Assembly (NCBI GenBank): GCA_002392325.1
Contig: DGGS01000023.1
Span: 1-8,810 of the forward strand
Reading direction: 5' to 3'
Source: Bacteroidales bacterium UBA3868
Lineage (GTDB): Bacteria > Bacteroidota > Bacteroidia > Bacteroidales > WCHB1-69
DNA: 8,810 nt
Shown: one piece after another, positions 1 through 6,928 of the stretch
How positions within the stretch are numbered: the first letter of the stretch is position 1
How the letters are laid out: each line of letters begins with the position of its first letter
Program-made: the position numbers and the translations under genes
Notes under the pieces: model-generated
The model's database searches: none
Seen by the model: only the letters and a program-made list of their open reading frames with translations
Told to the model about the DNA's origin: nothing

Positions 1-583
1 TGACTCCACGCTCTCCATGATGAGCAAGACCGACTCGCTGCATCCGAGGAGCATGCGCTTGTATGATTACTCCTATGCGCATGTCATTTACAAGACCACG
101 GATCAGGCGTTCAACTACCTTATCATCGACAAGGGAAGTGCGGATGGTGTGAACCGCGACATGGCCGTGACCTGTCCGCAGGGAGTGGTCGGCGTCGTCA
201 GTGACATTTCCGAGCACTTCTCCTCCATCATCCCCATCCTGCATCCCGACTCGCGCATTAGCGCGACCGTCTCTCCCATCAACCAAGTGGGCACTGTGGT
301 TTGGGAGGGGAACAACCCGCAAGTGGCATATTTGGAGAACATTCCGCAACACTTGGAAATCAACATCGGCGATTCGGTGCTGACCAGCGGATTCTCCAAC
401 ATATTCCCGAAAGGGCTGCTAATTGGCACGGTGAAAGAGGTGGCCATAGGCAAAAACGCCAGTTTCCTCACCATAAAAGTGAAACTCGCCACCGATTTCA
501 GGAAGCTCCACACCGTCTATCTGATTGAAAACCTATACAAATCCGAAATTGACTCATTAAAAAACAATTTCAAGAATGAATAA
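1..583 (+). CDS. mreC: Rod shape-determining protein MreC (3' part; 5' end outside window)
   Basis: The frame is open from the first full codon at position 2, so the ATG codons at 17 and 20 are internal. About 193 C-terminal codons are present. MreC is the periplasmic scaffold of the elongasome; it links MreB filaments and MreD to the peptidoglycan synthases. Visible family features are the two beta-barrel halves: a first block around Y-L-I-I-D-K-G-S-A-D-G-V with G-V-V-G-V-V, and a second block with V-A-Y-L-E-N-I followed by G-D-S-V-L-T-S-G-F-S and I-F-P-K-G-L-L-I-G-T-V, the typical MreC C-terminal signature. The N-terminal membrane anchor and coiled coil must lie upstream of the window. The stop codon overlaps the start of mreD by 8 bases, which indicates translational coupling. 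Identification is secure. Confidence 0.93.
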   Translation, partial: DSTLSMMSKTDSLHPRSMRLYDYSYAHVIYKTTDQAFNYLIIDKGSADGVNRDMAVTCPQGVVGVVSDISEHFSSIIPILHPDSRISATVSPINQVGTVVWEGNNPQVAYLENIPQHLEINIGDSVLTSGFSNIFPKGLLIGTVKEVAIGKNASFLTIKVKLATDFRKLHTVYLIENLYKSEIDSLKNNFKNE

Positions 584-1091
584 CATCGCCGCCAACATCT
601 TACGATTCATCATAGTGTTGCTGTTACAGGTGTTCATCTGCAACTACATCCACTTGTTCGGATTCATCACCCCGGCGATATATTTGTTCGCCTTGCTCCT
701 TCTGCCCTTGGAGTTGCCTAAATCGGCACAATATCTGATCGGATTCGCGTCTGGTTTTTTTGTGGACCTGTTCACCCACACCCTTGGCGTGAACGCGGCC
801 GCATGCACCATTCTCATGTTCGTGCGCCCCTACCTGATAAAAGCGTTGAACGGGCGCAAGACGAATGACGCCATCGAGCGTCCCGTGCCCGGTGTGAAAG
901 ACTTCAAATGGCTGCTTGTATATGTGCTGTTGCTCTGTCTGCTGCACCAAGCCCTGGTAGTGATGTTTGAAACCGCATCTTTCCGCAATTTCGGACACAC
1001 CTTGCTGGCCATTGTGGGCAACACCACCCTAACCGCCTTCGTCATACTCTGCATCGAGTACATCTTCTTCCCCATTAAAGGCAAAAACTAA
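576..1091 (+). CDS. mreD: Rod shape-determining protein MreD
   Basis: This encodes a 171-residue, very hydrophobic inner-membrane protein with about five to six predicted membrane segments (roughly residues 8-30, 32-48, 51-68, 72-88, 110-131 and 141-165). The F-F-V-D-L-F-T stretch at 61-67, followed by L-G-V-N-A-A (70-75), matches the conserved MreD core. The length is usual for the family. MreD works with MreC and MreB in cell-wall elongation. The start codon lies inside the end of mreC (8-base overlap), and no Shine-Dalgarno sequence is needed to explain it. In many Bacteroidales I would expect a penicillin-binding protein 2 gene next; here tamL follows after 5 bases. Assignment rests on composition, motif and position after mreC. 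Confidence 0.92.
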   Translation: MNNIAANILRFIIVLLLQVFICNYIHLFGFITPAIYLFALLLLPLELPKSAQYLIGFASGFFVDLFTHTLGVNAAACTILMFVRPYLIKALNGRKTNDAIERPVPGVKDFKWLLVYVLLLCLLHQALVVMFETASFRNFGHTLLAIVGNTTLTAFVILCIEYIFFPIKGKN

Positions 1092-1096
1092 CGAGC

Positions 1097-3496
1097 ATGA
1101 GAAAAGGACTACTCCCATTTCTGCTGATGACAGCCGCACTGCTGCTTTCCGCCTGCAACCCGACACGGGTGCTCACCGGAAACCAGCGCATGCTGCTCCG
1201 CAACAATGTGGATGTGAAAGGCACCTCAAGCGCAGACCTTGATGACGACCTTAAGTCCTATTGCCGCCCCATACCCAACACCCGTTTCCTAACCGTATTT
1301 CTCATTAAACCAAGACTATACGCCATGGGGCAACCCAAGGTTGACAAGAAAACCGGCGAGTTGACGGACACTAAAATGAGGAAATGGCTTCGCGAGAAAG
1401 CAGGTGAACCGCCCGTATTACTGGACTCTTCCAAGATTGAAGAATCCATCGACCAGCTTAAAATCGTCATGAAGCAGAAGGGATACTTTGACGCAGATGT
1501 GTCCTATAAAGTAATTCCTCAGAAGAAAGACCCTAAAAAGGTGAGGGCCAATTACTTGGTAACCGCCAACAAGCCCTATTTCATCAGCAGCGTCTCGTAC
1601 AACATTGACATTCCCGAATACAAAAAGATTGTCATATTGAACAAAGACGCGTGCCTCATTTCCGAAGGCATGCAATACAACGAGGAAGTTATCTCGGACG
1701 AGCTCACCCGGATCATCAACCTGATTCGGGACGAAGGATATTATTATGTGGAGAAATCCATTATCAGCTGTGAGGTTTCCTACGATCCGCCAGTGGACTC
1801 GCTGCAACTCAACCCGCATACGGTCTCGCTTGAGATCATCTTGAAAGTGCCCAAGAACGACAACGCTTCCCGATATTTGTACAAATACACCTACAGGAAC
1901 GCATACATCTTGCCGAATTTCACGACGGCGACCGCCTCAATCCCTCAGGACACGGTGAAGTTCCGCGCCCGAAACAAGAGGGATTCCACACGATACTATT
2001 TCATCACCCCGCATCTCAACTGGATGGACAAGCCCCTGAAGGACTTCCATTACGGCACACTGGCCAACACCATATACAGCAAACGGGGCGTACCCTACTC
2101 CCAAACTGTGCGCCGGAGGACAAGCCAATCCATCAGTCAGTTGGACAATTTCAGTTATTACAACATCGAATACAAGGAAAACGAAAAGATGCTGGACACC
2201 GTGAAGAAAACCGGTGTGTTGGACACCTATATCCGCCTCACCCCTATGAAAATTCACAGTATCGGGGGACAGATAGACCTTCGTAACGACAAATCGGCCA
2301 TTTCTTTCTCGTATCTGAACCGCAACATTTTCAAAGGCGCCGAGCACCTGCTCATCAATGTTTCGGGCGGTTATTTCTACTATTCCTTGAATAATCTTTT
2401 CCATCACAACACCACATACGCCTATCCCGAATTCGGTATCAGCGCGTCTTTGGCATTCCCGAAACTGTTCCTTTTCAACAAAACGCAAAAGGAAACCGGC
2501 ATCCGATACAGCACCAGTGTGAATGCCAGTGTCAATTATTCAGGACTGTACCGCCGGTTGATGTACAATATTGGCATGACCTACAACTGGAGTCCGAGTT
2601 ACTATCTCAACCATAGTGTAAGTCCCATTGACATCAGCACCATCAACAACAGCGACCGCCGGGCTGCGCGCGTGCTGAATTACGACAACTACCCCGAATC
2701 CTACCAGCACAAGTTCGGCAAGTTCTTCCTGCTTTCGTTCAAATACAGCATGAATTACCTGGTTCCCTTCGATGTGACACGGAATCGGCACAACATGCGC
2801 ATTTCGTTGAATTTCGAATCATCAGGACTGTTCCTCAAAGGACTCAACGCGCTTTTCTCCCCCGACGAGCGATGGATCATCAGCAAAAACTCCTTGGACA
2901 GTTTGGGTTACGGATACTCCACCTTCGAGAAGGTTGAGTTCACCTGGAATTACACCTACAAGATCAACAAGAACAACTCCTTTGCCACCCGGCTTTCCGC
3001 CGGAGCCATCATCCCCTTGGACAAGGATTCCTACATCCCGTATGAGCGCGGTTTTTATCTGGGTACGAGCAACAGCATGCGTGGTTGGGGATACCGTGGG
3101 CTCGGTCCCGGATCATACGAGCATGGTAAAGACAGTTTGTACACCGGAGACATTAAAATCGAATGGAACCTGGAATACAGGGGGACCATCTACAAATCAT
3201 TCAAATATGGCATTTTCAGCGATATAGGAAACATCTGGTTGGCACGCGAAAGCGAAGACATGCCGAATGCCGAGTTCTCCATCTCTCGTTTTTATAAGGA
3301 ACTGGCCGTAGATGTTGGTGTAGGAATACGCTTGGACTTCAACTTCCTGGTGTTCCGCGTCGATTATGCCATCCCCATCTTTGATCCCACACGATACAAT
3401 TACGGCACCTGGATCAATCCGGAGTGGTTCAAGAACACCCGGCGTCCGTTCCGATGGTCCAATGGCATCAAGATTGCTATCGGATACGCGTTTTAG
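1097..3496 (+). CDS. tamL: TamL-type BamA/TamA (Omp85) family outer-membrane assembly lipoprotein
   Basis: The 799-residue product begins with a lipoprotein signal peptide: M-R-K-G, a hydrophobic run, and lipobox L-S-A-C with the lipidated cysteine at residue 20. Residues about 25-380 form the periplasmic part and should contain POTRA-like repeats; for example, E-E-S-I-D-Q-L-K-I-V-M-K-Q-K-G-Y-F is a classic POTRA helix and strand. From about residue 385 the protein is rich in alternating aromatic strands, as expected for a 16-stranded barrel. M-R-G-W-G-Y-R-G-L-G-P-G at 661-672 fits the conserved RGF/RGW motif of Omp85 loop 6. The last residue is phenylalanine, the usual C-terminal barrel signal. 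TamL is the Bacteroidota counterpart of TamA and acts with TamB in outer-membrane biogenesis; no tamB gene is in this window. It starts 5 bases after mreD, so it is probably in the mre operon. A BamA paralogue is a less likely alternative because of the lipobox. Confidence 0.88.
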   Translation: MRKGLLPFLLMTAALLLSACNPTRVLTGNQRMLLRNNVDVKGTSSADLDDDLKSYCRPIPNTRFLTVFLIKPRLYAMGQPKVDKKTGELTDTKMRKWLREKAGEPPVLLDSSKIEESIDQLKIVMKQKGYFDADVSYKVIPQKKDPKKVRANYLVTANKPYFISSVSYNIDIPEYKKIVILNKDACLISEGMQYNEEVISDELTRIINLIRDEGYYYVEKSIISCEVSYDPPVDSLQLNPHTVSLEIILKVPKNDNASRYLYKYTYRNAYILPNFTTATASIPQDTVKFRARNKRDSTRYYFITPHLNWMDKPLKDFHYGTLANTIYSKRGVPYSQTVRRRTSQSISQLDNFSYYNIEYKENEKMLDTVKKTGVLDTYIRLTPMKIHSIGGQIDLRNDKSAISFSYLNRNIFKGAEHLLINVSGGYFYYSLNNLFHHNTTYAYPEFGISASLAFPKLFLFNKTQKETGIRYSTSVNASVNYSGLYRRLMYNIGMTYNWSPSYYLNHSVSPIDISTINNSDRRAARVLNYDNYPESYQHKFGKFFLLSFKYSMNYLVPFDVTRNRHNMRISLNFESSGLFLKGLNALFSPDERWIISKNSLDSLGYGYSTFEKVEFTWNYTYKINKNNSFATRLSAGAIIPLDKDSYIPYERGFYLGTSNSMRGWGYRGLGPGSYEHGKDSLYTGDIKIEWNLEYRGTIYKSFKYGIFSDIGNIWLARESEDMPNAEFSISRFYKELAVDVGVGIRLDFNFLVFRVDYAIPIFDPTRYNYGTWINPEWFKNTRRPFRWSNGIKIAIGYAF

Positions 3497-3516
3497 GAAA
3501 CAAACGGGGAAATTTT

Positions 3517-4056
3517 TCAGTTTTCAAGTTTCAAGTATTGCTTGGCAATCTCCCAGATGACGATGCCGGCGGCGATTGTGACATTCAACGAATGCTTGGT
3601 GCCGAACTGAGGGATTTCAATTGCGCCATCGCATACGGGAAGAAGACGCTCATCCACGCCAAAAACCTCATTGCCGACAATGACGGCGATTTTATCTTCC
3701 GTTTGAAAGGCAATATCCTGCAGCATCACGGACTCGTCAACCTGTTCCACAACAAACACCTTATAGCCATCTTTTTGCAAGCGCTGGGCCAGTTGCACCA
3801 CATCTTCCGCATATTCCCATATCACGCTCTCGGTGGCGCCCAGAGCTGTCTTGCTGATCTCCTTGTTGGGAGGGCAGGCGGTAATGCCGCACAAATAGAG
3901 TTTCTCCACCTTGAAAGCGTCGCAAGTGCGGAAAACAGAACCCACATTGTTCATGCTACGGATACTGTCCAACACCACCACAAGCGGAATCTTCTGTTGT
4001 TCTTTGAACTGTTCCGGCGTAATCCGGTTCAGTTCATCCATCGACAATTTCTTCAT
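3517..4056 (-). CDS. SpoU/TrmH-family RNA 2'-O-ribose methyltransferase
   Basis: A 179-residue SPOUT-class methyltransferase. The three SpoU motifs are all visible: motif 1 N-N-V-G-S-V-F-R-T-C-D-A-F (36-48, with the invariant N36 and R43), motif 2 I-V-G-N-E-V-F-G-V (126-134) and motif 3 I-P-Q-F-G-T-K-H-S-L-N-V-T-I-A-A-G (148-164, S156/N158). These form the knotted S-adenosylmethionine site. It probably methylates the 2'-OH of a tRNA or rRNA nucleotide; the exact target cannot be read from the sequence. It is short for the family and has no N-terminal substrate-binding domain, so it is of the minimal TrmH/TrmL kind. It starts 20 bases after the dnaB stop and is probably in its operon. Its 3' end meets the tamL stop head-on with 20 bases between and no visible terminator. 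The long open frame on the opposite strand here (3424-4080) is a shadow. Confidence 0.9.
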   Translation of the reverse strand: MKKLSMDELNRITPEQFKEQQKIPLVVVLDSIRSMNNVGSVFRTCDAFKVEKLYLCGITACPPNKEISKTALGATESVIWEYAEDVVQLAQRLQKDGYKVFVVEQVDESVMLQDIAFQTEDKIAVIVGNEVFGVDERLLPVCDGAIEIPQFGTKHSLNVTIAAGIVIWEIAKQYLKLEN

Positions 4057-4076
4057 TATAACCGTATTTTCAGAGA

Positions 4077-5675
4077 TTAGAATGGAAAGTCCCCACCGAG
4101 TTTTTCCGGATCGGACTCGTTATAGTTGTCTGTGGCGCCGGAGTCGGCCGGTCCCGCGTCATCATTCATACTACTATCCAGCAGGACATCGAAATTCGTA
4201 TTGGGTTTCAAAAGCATGTTATCCGTGAATGTCTGCTCCTGCCCTTCCATATAAGGTTGTTCCATATCCACGAAGCGTGTATTTCGGCTTATGAATCGCA
4301 CGCGCACTGAGCCCGTAGAGCCATGACGGTTCTTCTCAAACATAATTTCGGCAAGGCCGGCGGAGGGAGTATTATCCTCAAACTGATCTATCGAGTAATA
4401 CTCCGGACGATACAGGAAGAGCACCATATCGGCATCCTGCTCAATAGAGCCGGATTCACGCAAGTCGGACAGCATCGGGCGTTTGCTTCCGCCACGGGTT
4501 TCCACAGCGCGATTCAACTGCGACAGGACAATCACCGGCACATTCAATTCCTTGGCCAATGCTTTTAAAGATCTGGAAATGAAGCTGATTTCCTGCTCAC
4601 GGTTACCGGTTTTATTCATGGAATCATTGCCGCCTCGCATCAATTGCAAGTAGTCCACGATAATCAACTGGATATCCTGTTTGTGTTTCAGACGGCGGCA
4701 TTTGGCGCGGAGGTCAAACACGGAAAGGGCGGGAGTATCATCAATAATCAAGTTGGCGCTCTGTAATTTCCCCACATTTTCCATCAGTTTAATCCATTCC
4801 GCTTCAGACAGATTCCCTTTGGAAATGTGATCTGACGGCACACCGGATTCCATAGAGAAGAGTCGGTGCACGAGTTGTTCCGCCGACATCTCCAGGGAGA
4901 ACAGGGCTACGGGCTTATTATACTCGAGGGCCGAGTTGCGGGCAATGGTAAGCACGAAGGAGGTTTTACCCATACCGGGACGACCAGCGACAATGATGAG
5001 ATCGGATTTCTGCCAACCGCCGGTTTTTTCATCTATGGAGCGCAATCCACAGGGAACGCCCTGGAGGTCATCGGCATTCTCCCGGATAGATTCCAAATTT
5101 TCGATGGCGCTGCTCACCACCTGATGCAGCGGCTTGCTGTCGCGCTTGAAATTGTTCTCTACAATATTAAATATCTTTTCCTCTGCCTTATCCAGCAGAT
5201 CCAGCACATCGTTTGACTCGTCATAGGAGTCTGTGATAATATCATTGCAATTATGGATCAATTCGCGCACCACAAACTTCTCCATCACGACGCGGGCATG
5301 ATACTCGATGTTGGCGGAGGATGTCACGCGGTTGGTCAGGGACGCCAGATACGAAGCACCGCCAACCACTTCAAGAAGCTTATCTTTCCTCAACTGGTTC
5401 GTCACGGTAAGCAAGTCAATGGGTTGTGCCAGCATAAAGAGTTTCTCAATAGCGGAGAAGATATGCTGATGGGCTTCCACATAAAACATTTTAGCGGAAA
5501 GGAAATCGAGGATGTTGCTCACGGCATTATCATCGATCATCAATGCACCGAGCACGGCCGACTCAAACTCGACCGCTTGGGGGGTCACCTTGCCCGTGGT
5601 GCCCAAAGTGGATTCAACGCGATTATATGACAAAGATTTTGCCGGTCTGCTTTCTGTAACTGGCTTGTTTTCCAT
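4077..5675 (-). CDS. dnaB: Replicative DNA helicase DnaB
   Basis: The product is 532 residues long. Residues 1-30 are a polar extension; the helical N-terminal domain spans about 32-175 (starting A-V-E-F-E-S-A-V-L-G-A-L-M); a linker helix follows, then the RecA-like motor from about 205. Walker A is G-R-P-G-M-G-K-T-S (231-239), Walker B L-I-I-V-D-Y-L-Q-L (337-345), motif H3 is V-I-V-L-S-Q-L-N-R (381-389), R-E-S-G-S-I-E-Q-D-A-D-M lies at 406-417, and the arginine-finger region E-K-N-R-H-G at 447-452. All ATPase residues are present and no intein interrupts it. DnaB is the hexameric helicase that unwinds the replication fork. The last 32 residues are an acidic, disordered tail ending G-G-D-F-P-F, which resembles the C-terminal tip of single-stranded DNA-binding protein. 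The ATG at 5675 is preceded by A/T-rich leader rather than a Shine-Dalgarno sequence. Confidence 0.97.
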   Translation of the reverse strand: MENKPVTESRPAKSLSYNRVESTLGTTGKVTPQAVEFESAVLGALMIDDNAVSNILDFLSAKMFYVEAHQHIFSAIEKLFMLAQPIDLLTVTNQLRKDKLLEVVGGASYLASLTNRVTSSANIEYHARVVMEKFVVRELIHNCNDIITDSYDESNDVLDLLDKAEEKIFNIVENNFKRDSKPLHQVVSSAIENLESIRENADDLQGVPCGLRSIDEKTGGWQKSDLIIVAGRPGMGKTSFVLTIARNSALEYNKPVALFSLEMSAEQLVHRLFSMESGVPSDHISKGNLSEAEWIKLMENVGKLQSANLIIDDTPALSVFDLRAKCRRLKHKQDIQLIIVDYLQLMRGGNDSMNKTGNREQEISFISRSLKALAKELNVPVIVLSQLNRAVETRGGSKRPMLSDLRESGSIEQDADMVLFLYRPEYYSIDQFEDNTPSAGLAEIMFEKNRHGSTGSVRVRFISRNTRFVDMEQPYMEGQEQTFTDNMLLKPNTNFDVLLDSSMNDDAGPADSGATDNYNESDPEKLGGDFPF

Positions 5676-5693
5676 AAATTAAAATAAAGAGAG

Positions 5694-5729
5694 TTTTTAT
5701 AGATATTCGGGGGCAAATATCTATAAAAA
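5694..5729. repeat. Perfect 14-base inverted repeat between cdd and dnaB
   Basis: The left arm 5694-5707 (TTTTTATAGATATT) is exactly complementary in reverse to the right arm 5716-5729 (AATATCTATAAAAA); the 8-base spacer is C/G-rich on one strand (CGGGGGCA). It lies 18 bases before the dnaB start and 49 bases after the cdd stop. On the minus strand the core reads GATATTTG, one mismatch from the Bacteroidales -7 box TAnnTTTG, so the repeat may overlay the dnaB promoter as an operator. Alternatively it could be a weak AT-rich terminator or attenuator after cdd. The repeat is seen directly; the role is inferred. Confidence 0.6.
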
Positions 5730-5778
5730 AGAAATCAGTTCGGAAAAACAGAACGGATAAAGTTATGAACAGACCCGA

Positions 5779-6264
5779 TTACGGCAGGAAACCAGCATGG
5801 AAAGTATATGGGAGCAGATCGGCCACGCAGCGGAAACGATACACTGGTCCCGACTGTCCGGAGAGCACCACCTCGATGGGTTGGTTGAATTTCTGCTCAT
5901 ACTCATACAAGGCCTGGCGGCAACTGCCGCACGGGGACACGGGTTGGGTAAGCGGTGACACGGGGTTGATGGCCGTCACCACAATGGTATGAAAAGGCAC
6001 TTCCGGGAAGCGGGAGGATGCGGCGAATGCGGCGGTGCGTTCCGCACACAATCCGCATGGATAAACGGCATTCTCCTGATTGCTGCCCGTCACCACCTCC
6101 CCGTTGTTTAACAGGATTGCCGCCCCAACCTGGAAGTTGGAATATTTCGCATACGCCCTTGTGGCGGCGTCTTCGGCCTGGACTAACAAACGCATTATAT
6201 CCTCAGGGATCTCGTCGCGATCCTCATACACCAACACTTCAGATTCTAACTTCAATGTCTTCAT
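5779..6264 (-). CDS. cdd: Cytidine deaminase (Cdd, tetrameric type)
   Basis: A 161-residue pyrimidine-salvage enzyme that converts cytidine and deoxycytidine to uridine and deoxyuridine. The substrate-binding stretch S-N-F-Q-V-G-A-A (42-49) and G-S-N-Q-E-N-A (60-66) are present. The zinc site is complete: C73-A-E75, with E75 the proton shuttle, and P-C-G-S-C at 111-115 with C112 and C115. Three cysteine ligands mark the small homotetrameric class rather than the E. coli-like dimeric class. About 20-25 N-terminal residues precede the usual domain start; I kept the ATG at 6264 because the frame is coherent and an AT-rich leader with a promoter-like box lies upstream. It is divergent from the tRNA-His gene. 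A 103-base gap holding an inverted repeat separates it from dnaB, so co-transcription is possible but not clear. Confidence 0.95.
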   Translation of the reverse strand: MKTLKLESEVLVYEDRDEIPEDIMRLLVQAEDAATRAYAKYSNFQVGAAILLNNGEVVTGSNQENAVYPCGLCAERTAAFAASSRFPEVPFHTIVVTAINPVSPLTQPVSPCGSCRQALYEYEQKFNQPIEVVLSGQSGPVYRFRCVADLLPYTFHAGFLP

Positions 6265-6300
6265 ATAGTATTGTTTTTGTGCACTTACTTTTTTCTAACG

Positions 6301-6308
6301 CAAAAATC
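6301..6308 (-). promoter_or_regulatory. Possible cdd promoter -7 box
   Basis: The minus strand reads GATTTTTG here, one mismatch from TAnnTTTG, 36 bases before the cdd ATG. A TTG about 22 bases further upstream could serve as the -33 element. This is a weak match and is inferred from position. Confidence 0.3.
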
Positions 6309-6482
6309 CAGAATATATTTGCTTGACATCCAATAAAACAACAAAAAACATTTGCGGCAAACGGTTTATCATAGAGGCATTCACGAGAGCGTATTAGAAT
6401 TGGAGAGCAAGCATTAGCTATAACGGGAAAGCAAAAATAGAAAAAAAATATTCAAACGCAACACAGGTATCGAAAAAAAATG

Positions 6483-6490
6483 TATTTTTG
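6483..6490 (+). promoter_or_regulatory. Probable tRNA-His promoter -7 box
   Basis: TATTTTTG is an exact TAnnTTTG match 27 bases before the tRNA 5' end, a sensible distance for a short tRNA leader. No convincing TTTG -33 element is visible in the A-rich stretch upstream. Confidence 0.55.
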
Positions 6491-6517
6491 CAGCCGTCTT
6501 TCTGAGACACCAAACAT

Positions 6518-6592
6518 GGCGGTTGTAGCTCAGTTGGTTAGAGTACCGGATTGTGGTTCCGTGGGTCGTCGGTTCGAATCCGACCTGCCGCC
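6518..6592 (+). tRNA. tRNA-His (anticodon GTG)
   Basis: The cloverleaf can be drawn by eye. The extra G at 6518 is the histidine-specific G-1, pairing with C73 at 6592. The acceptor strand is 6519-6525, the D arm 6528-6544 (GCTC/GAGT), the anticodon stem 6546-6550 with loop TTGTGGT (6551-6557, anticodon GTG at 6553-6555), the T arm GTCGG-TTCGAAT-CCGAC at 6568-6584, and the 3' acceptor strand begins at 6585. CCA is not encoded. In this folding two pairs do not form: U6 opposite U67, and C27 opposite U43. Both may be tolerated, but they are unusual together. A strong terminator follows at once. Confidence 0.92.
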
Positions 6593-6594
6593 CG

Positions 6595-6637
6595 AAAGCA
6601 AAGCAGCGACAAGAGATTGCCGCTGCTTTGCTTTTAT
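6595..6637 (+). terminator. Intrinsic terminator after tRNA-His
   Basis: A perfect 14-base stem, 6595-6608 with 6621-6634 (AAAGCAAAGCAGCG and its reverse complement), closes a 12-base loop, and the downstream arm runs into a T-rich end (CTTTTATT). It begins 3 bases after the tRNA. It would end the tRNA transcript; the symmetric A-rich 5' side also lets it act weakly on minus-strand transcripts. Confidence 0.9.
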
Positions 6638-6928
6638 TGTTCTACGGCAGGCCAAACAAGCCATTTACAAATGCACAAAAACTTATATGTCCGGTTTTCC
6701 GCCACTTTGGCAAATGCGTTAAAACACAAGAAACGGGTTATTGGGTGGGTAGTTCATCGGTGTCAGGTCAGCATATTGCTTATTGGGGACAAGCAAAGTG
6801 AATATGCTTACCATCAGTTGGGGTACAGAGTAGGAAAAAATGCTGAAGAAATGTTGCAAGCGCCCGATTTTATCGAATTTTTCTAACGGGATATGCATCT
6901 ATTTATTTGATTTACAAAACGATACAAA
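6638..6928. other. Stretch with no confident gene; one weak 72-codon plus-strand frame
   Basis: Nothing here is recognisable. A plus-strand frame from ATG 6671 to TAA 6884-6886 (71 residues) has a reasonable composition near its end (for example E-E-M-L-Q-A-P-D-F-I-E-F-F), but it has no promoter-like box or ribosome-binding signal and no family I recognise. The frame is open further upstream only by running into the tRNA. An imperfect hairpin at 6770-6808 pairs AGCATA and TTGCTT with AAGCAA and TATGCT, with a 6-base bulge on the right side. The stretch may be decayed coding DNA. Confidence 0.3.

Larger units (their letters stand above)
6265..6517. other. Intergenic region between cdd and tRNA-His
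   Basis: A divergent, AT-rich intergenic stretch of 253 bases. It holds the weak cdd promoter box, a plus-strand TATATTTG at 6314-6321 that matches TAnnTTTG but has no nearby gene of its own, a short inverted repeat TTTGC-G-GCAAA (6351-6361), and the tRNA promoter near 6483. I see no open reading frame with coding character between 6322 and 6480. Confidence 0.5.

Noticed and set aside
17..583. mreC starting at the ATG at position 17
   Set aside because: The frame is open to the window edge and the MreC membrane anchor and coiled coil are missing, so this ATG is internal.
3424..4080. 218-codon open frame on the plus strand
   Set aside because: It lies opposite the methyltransferase gene, whose SpoU motifs are complete in the minus frame; the plus frame has shadow-like composition rich in H and L.
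6314..6321. Plus-strand TATATTTG as a promoter of an unseen gene
   Set aside because: It matches TAnnTTTG, but the box is short, AT-rich sequence yields it by chance, and no gene follows before the tRNA's own promoter.
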